64,000 nucleotides of DNA from Nautilus pompilius (taxonomy: Eukaryota > Mollusca > Cephalopoda > Nautilida > Nautilidae): assembly GCA_018389105.1 (NCBI GenBank), contig JACATO010001028.1, forward strand, positions 186,001 to 250,000. The letters are read 5' to 3'. The translations under genes were made by a program, and so were the position numbers. The notes under the pieces were generated by a model. It was not told the origin of the DNA. It saw only the letters and a list, made by a program, of their open reading frames with translations, and did not search any database. Shown here piece after piece: positions 59,262-64,000 of this stretch. Positions within the stretch are counted from its first letter, which is position 1; each line of letters starts with the position of its first letter.

Positions 59262-60896
59262 GAAATTCTTCGTTCTAAATCTGAATTTTACGAAAAACAA
59301 AATTATCTCCTCCGGTCTAATAATCCCACAAAATCCTGACTTTAAAATGTCTACCCAGATTTAGTTTTTCAGGATATAGTTTCAGCATTTTCGTTTCCCA
59401 TCTTTGCTGCAGCCGTCCTGCCTGAGGGGGGAATAATTGTTGTGAGCGGCATAACATCTCGATAGCGGCCTCGTGGACTCGTTCAGGTTGCGCGGAGTAA
59501 TCGAGTTTAGCGTTTACCAGACGACAGATTTCCCGCCACGTCGGTCGGTCGGACGACTTTCGAAGATCTCTCCGAAACCAAACGGATCCGCTGCCGCTAC
59601 GACCACGGAGAGAAAACCCCGTGGTGTGTGTGTGTGTGGGGGGGGTCTGTGGAGGATCTGACAGGGGCGACAGCGCGGTGAGACAGCCCCGAAGAACTGA
59701 GACGGAGAAGGCCGGTGTCGACGGAAGCGAATCGCTGACCGGTTTTTCAGCCGGCTCCTTGGAATGGAGCCGCCACGATTGGCCCTTAAAAAAAAAAAGA
59801 AACGATTATTCCTTCCGAAAACATAATTTAAAAAAAAATCTTATTTAGAAAAATTAATATCTTTCCAGGAATTTCTAACGCCGTATCAGTCGTAGTGGCA
59901 GTAACTGTCCACCGCCGCACCGGTTGGTTGGTTTTGGGATCACCTGAACGCCCAGGTGGCGCTAGGAGAGCGGCGACGTGTAGACGCGCCCTTCGTCAGT
60001 TTTACAGGCCCGCCTGAGTTACCCCCCTTCCCCCCACCCCCCGGAGATTTCCCTTTAACTCCGAGTATCTTGGTTACACGGGAAGGCAGGCACTACGCGA
60101 CGTGTGCCGTGCTTATTCCAAAGTCAAAAGCCTCAGGACCCTAACAGCGCCCTCTCACGGTAAGTTTATGTGAAGCCACTTCTCAGAAATTCTAAAATAC
60201 AACAACAACAACAATATTTATAAAGAAATCTAACGTTAAAAAAAGCTAACTAACTTTAGTCGTGAAACAGGTGCTAGGAGTTTATTGAGTTTAGGTAAAC
60301 TGCCACATCCTCCTTGATCTTTCAGGGAGGATGGGCCACGTCGTTGGATAGCGATGCCACAACCGACCTCGCCCCCTCTCCCACCCCGGGGGCCAATTAT
60401 TCTCAAGGTTATTCCCAGAGCGCGCACACCGTCACATTCTGCTATGGATGGCATGTTCTAAAGACGTCCAGCGGCGGCCTTGTCTACTCAGTCGCCATGG
60501 CGACGAGAAAGCTGTCAAATTCGTTTCGCTTGTAAAACAATAAATATAGTTGTCATTGTCGCTAGAGGTAAACCAACTGGAGCGGGAGGTGGGTGGGTGA
60601 GAAGGAAAAGACAGAGAAATCGTTAGAAGCCCAGTTATCGAGAAATAAGCTCGGTGGATTCAGACGCACGCACGTGTTAAGTCTGGCGCAAAGATACATC
60701 CGTCTCCAGGCTGACTGTGGCGTACGTGAGACTGCCAGAGCAGTCAGAAATTATGCGAACTTAGTCGGACTCCCATATCTCTTTTAGGGAGTATTTAAAT
60801 AATCCATCCCGTGTACTCTGATCTGTATAGGGTTCCATATTGAATTAAGCCTCAATTTAGCATAGAATAGCTCTAGGTTTCGTACATTACATTTTA

Positions 60897-60897
<1 letters not shown>

Positions 60898-60952
<55 letters not shown>
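60898..60952. repeat. AAT microsatellite
   Basis: About 17 AAT units. Confidence 0.97.
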
Positions 60953-61636
60953 TATTGAAGGGATCGGGCACCTTACAGTAAGTGTTTACAAAGCCTAAAA
61001 GCGTCGACTGGCTCCTCGCTGGCTGGGGTTCTCCCATCGGCTTTTATCTATTTATCCTTCTCGGTTAGAACTGTCACCGAGTAACGCGGAGTCTCGCTCT
61101 CGAGACAGGGGGAAAAAAGGCGAAAGGTTTCCGGCCCCACCCTTTTCTGTGATGATAACGCGCATTAACGTCTCGGGGTGTGAAGAAATCCGACGACCCT
61201 TGTTTTTGTTTTGTTATTGTTTTTCTTTCTTCGGACGTTGAAGGTTTGTTAAACAACGGCAGCCCCTAATGTGGACGGATATACCGGAGCCGGCCGGGCC
61301 CACCGGGTTTGGTTAAAGAAGAGACAAAACAGTTTCGTGCGGGAACCTTTTGGCGGGGCCCCTATCGACTTCTCCCGGAGCTGATAGAGACGAAAATGCC
61401 CTATTACCGAGACGGAATGGGGGGGAAAGGGCGGTTTCGAATGCTCAATCCCAACGTATTGTTTATATAGCAGGACGCTTAGGACACCTTCGCCTGTCAA
61501 AATCAAACCATTGACTCCACGATTGACATCGGAGATAAGGGTCTTTTTCCAGTCTCCCCCACCCACAAAACGGCCCTCAGTCTTCAGAGATACGAGCTCG
61601 CCTTCTAAGACCGACGGCTCGAGTTGTTTGGCCATA

Positions 61637-61679
61637 AGAGAGAGAGAGAGAGAGAGATGGAGAGAGAGATGGAGAGAGA

Positions 61680-61718
<39 letters not shown>

Positions 61719-61848
61719 AGAGATGGAGAGAGAGATGAGAGAGAGAGAGATGGAGAGAGAGTGAGGGGGAGAGAGAGAGAGAGATGGAGAGAGATGGAGA
61801 GAGAGATGGAGAGAGAGAGATGGAGAGAGATGGAGAGAGAGATGGAGA

Positions 61849-61885
<37 letters not shown>

Positions 61886-61931
61886 GGAGAGATGGAGAGA
61901 TGGAGAGAGAGATGGAGAGAGTGAGGGAGAG
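61637..61931 (-). repeat. GA satellite with GATGGAGAGA units
   Basis: GA-rich array with GATGGAGAGAGA repeated at variable spacing. It is the reverse complement of the CCATCTCTCT spacer in the 18.3-kb array, but no CRE core is present. The long Ser-Leu-His frame across it is an artefact. Confidence 0.95.
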
Positions 61932-61934
61932 TGC

Positions 61935-64000
61935 CGCTATCAAGTATCATAATATTAAGTACTGACATCGCTTAGATCGAAATCTTACAGTGAAGCACAC
62001 TTCCCTTTCGTCCTTCATAAATATTTCTACGGTATCAACTAACCAGAAAAAGTAATGTCTTATCTAGATATCACCCGATGAAAGCAAGTGAAATATTGAA
62101 AACCGTTAGATGTATCCCGTTACACACACACACATACATATTCTTGAATTTAAACGTTTTAATAATGAAGCTCCTGAGCGCTTCATTAGGAAAGGAAAAG
62201 AGAGACCCGTGTATATAAGAAATTGGTGCACCGGTTGTAAATTAATGGACTGGCTTAAATATTTCGTAGCTGCTGATCGATTTTGGCAGACAAAAAGGAA
62301 GCGCCTTCGTTACGTGGATTTAGCTTCTCTTCTTCTGTCTTGTCTACAGTAAGAGGTGAAGATGAGCTCACTGCTGTGGCTAATGCACGAAAGAAACAGT
62401 GAATATATAAAATATTAATAAGTACAAATTCGCAATGCTGATAAGGAATTAACCCAAAGCCCGCCCCACTTCTTTGTATTAATATTTTAAAAATCTTCAT
62501 AAAACCAATAAATATAACGGATTTTAAATTACAGGTAAAGAAAAAAAAACAAACAAAAATATTATTTTGAATTCAAATTTAAAAAAGAAACTGTGGCGGT
62601 TCTCCGATATATTTTTTTAAAACCGTTTCCAAATTTGTAGAAAACTGAGAAGATTGTATCGTTACTATTGTTGAACGCTAATTATCGCGGAGTTCTTCCT
62701 TTGTAGAATTTGGATCAAGGTCTTATTAGCGCCTAACACAAATTACTAAATTAGAATTTGTAGCGATGGTATTTAGATAGAATTCCAGCGAGTGAATGCG
62801 AAATGTCATCGTTGCATTGAGGAAACCTAAGCAGACCTGAAGGTTCCTTGTTTAAATTTTCAGTTGGCCATCGGGCACTTCGTTGGGGGGGGTGTGGCCT
62901 TGGATCCACCTGACTGTGATACCGGAAATGGTTTAGTTCAGTAGCCAACGCAGAAAGCTGTAATGGCTTATAAGGGGACTCCAGAGAAAAGAAATGGCTA
63001 GTAATACAATTCTTAAACTGATTAACACTGGCACTGCCGACTCCATTCGTCGGTAATTTGTTCCACTTATTGATAATTTTATTATAAATGAAGAAGAAGA
63101 CAAGACTCGATAACTAATCGTACCGAAATCTCACTGATTTCTGGTTATTACTCACCTATTCGTGACTGTGGGCAGCCGAAAAGAATTACCCCTGCCTCTA
63201 CGTTTGTATCCCCTAATTTTGAGAATCTTTGACTGGTTTCCTGCCGGACTACTAAGCTTCAAACCTGGTAGGTGGTCCAGGAAGCACGGGGGGGGGGTTA
63301 GATCTATGCAAAGTCTCCCTCTATTAAAGCTACATTCGTTGGAAGTTCAAAGATTTACTAACAGGATTAGTGATGTAGATAATTTCAACTCAGTCTGCGG
63401 CTGAAAGTTATAAATTCTTACCCCACCCCCCCAAAAAAAAAACAGGGGCCATAAATATAGGGAGCGTTAGAAGCCCTCTCGATTGTACCAACATTAGGCG
63501 GAGAAGTCGAGAGATTCGAAGTAGTAGATATATAAGATACCGAAGACTACGTTTATCTATAACTAAAGCCCAAGCATTCCCCAACGACAAGTCTTTCTAC
63601 AGATAATCCCGCTAAGCCGTTAACTCTTTTAAAGCCACGAGGTTCACATAAACCCCATTGGTCGGGTGGACGCTAATGATTTAATTGCACGACGGTCAGA
63701 CGGGTAGCTTATGGGTGTACAAATATCGCCAGCCCAGGGAAGCGTCGAGTCTGCTGTGAGAAGCGGCTCCACTATAGTCCGTCTCCCGACGAAGCTTAAC
63801 GCCCAGAGGTCAGTGCGATTGGCGGTCTCGGCACGTATTTTCACACTGGGATTAAACGCCCGGTAAAACGAGGCTCATTTAAATCCAAATGCGATCGGAG
63901 TTTCCGAAGAGTCGGCATCTCGCTTTCCGCCGACAGACGTCGCCTCTCTCTCTCTCTCTCCTTTCTTTTCACTGTTATCGTTATTACGATCTGTTATCAC
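61935..64000. other. Gene-poor interval to the window end
   Basis: Mixed composition with an AT-rich patch at 62,450-62,700 and a 10-base poly-G at 63288-63297. No gene, RNA or mobile element recognised. Confidence 0.5.

Larger units (their letters stand above)
52346..61636. other. Gene-poor interval
   Basis: No gene recognised. AT-rich to about 53,000, then mixed and CpG-rich. It contains AAT microsatellites at 59212-59261 and 60898-60952, a CRE pair at 54870-54907, homeodomain-like sites at 58290-58920, and CTCF-like AGGTGGCGC (59954) and GCGCCCTCT (60147). On the minus strand a good acceptor (CCCCCTTCTCAG) and donor (GGGAG|GTAAGT) bound about 57145-57245, but all three frames contain stops, so at most a UTR exon. 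Confidence 0.5.

Noticed and set aside
61249..61968. 239-codon minus-strand frame, longest in the window
   Set aside because: Mostly Ser-Leu-His repeats translated from a CT/GA satellite; all frames of such arrays stay open.

Overview
This window is animal genomic DNA with spliced genes, tRNA-derived SINEs, a Tc1-like transposon fossil and heavy simple-sequence load. The one gene I can name has a sequence closest in character to lophotrochozoan (mollusc-like) relatives as I remember them. That placement is an inference from a few exons, so the species is not determined.

Region 1 (1 to about 7,050): AT-rich and CpG-poor. It holds the 5' part of a d4/DPF (double PHD finger, BAF45 family) gene on the minus strand. 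Five exons join in frame from 4913 down to 739. They encode the conserved N-terminal Requiem/DPF domain (FLDSQTGVAQ, YSYPAKRW), an acidic and basic linker, and the family's single C2H2 zinc finger. Two tiny candidate exons (19 and 26 nt) between exons b and c keep the frame only if used together. The PHD fingers must lie left of base 1. I could not find an upstream coding exon. A decayed Tc1-like transposase (about 6120-6735) lies upstream of the first recognised exon.

Region 2 (about 7,140-8,300): four copies of a 170-bp GC-rich tandem repeat, followed by a perfect NRF-1-type palindrome and other promoter-like motifs. This is a plausible start region for the d4 gene.

Region 3 (about 8.3-64 kb): a long, mostly CpG-replete, gene-poor stretch. 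I find no recognisable protein domain here, only a few unassigned open stretches with good splice sites. Its most distinctive content is a family of polypyrimidine satellites. Several copies carry repeated bZIP/CREB-type palindromes (TGACGTCA and variants), at 18.3, 24.7, 31.0 and 49.0 kb; related plain CT/GA arrays lie at 32.8 and 61.6 kb. About 20 perfect TGACGTCA sites occur in the window, where about one is expected by chance. There are also two SINEs (one with five tandem B boxes), a diverged ~31-bp minisatellite, many AAT and AAC microsatellites, long C/G homopolymers, and scattered motifs resembling CTCF, YY1, nuclear-receptor and homeodomain/POU sites.

The sharp CpG change near 7 kb fits the mosaic gene-body methylation of many invertebrates: a methylated, CpG-depleted gene body beside an unmethylated flank. 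No operon, prokaryotic system, CRISPR array, rRNA gene or intact virus is visible.
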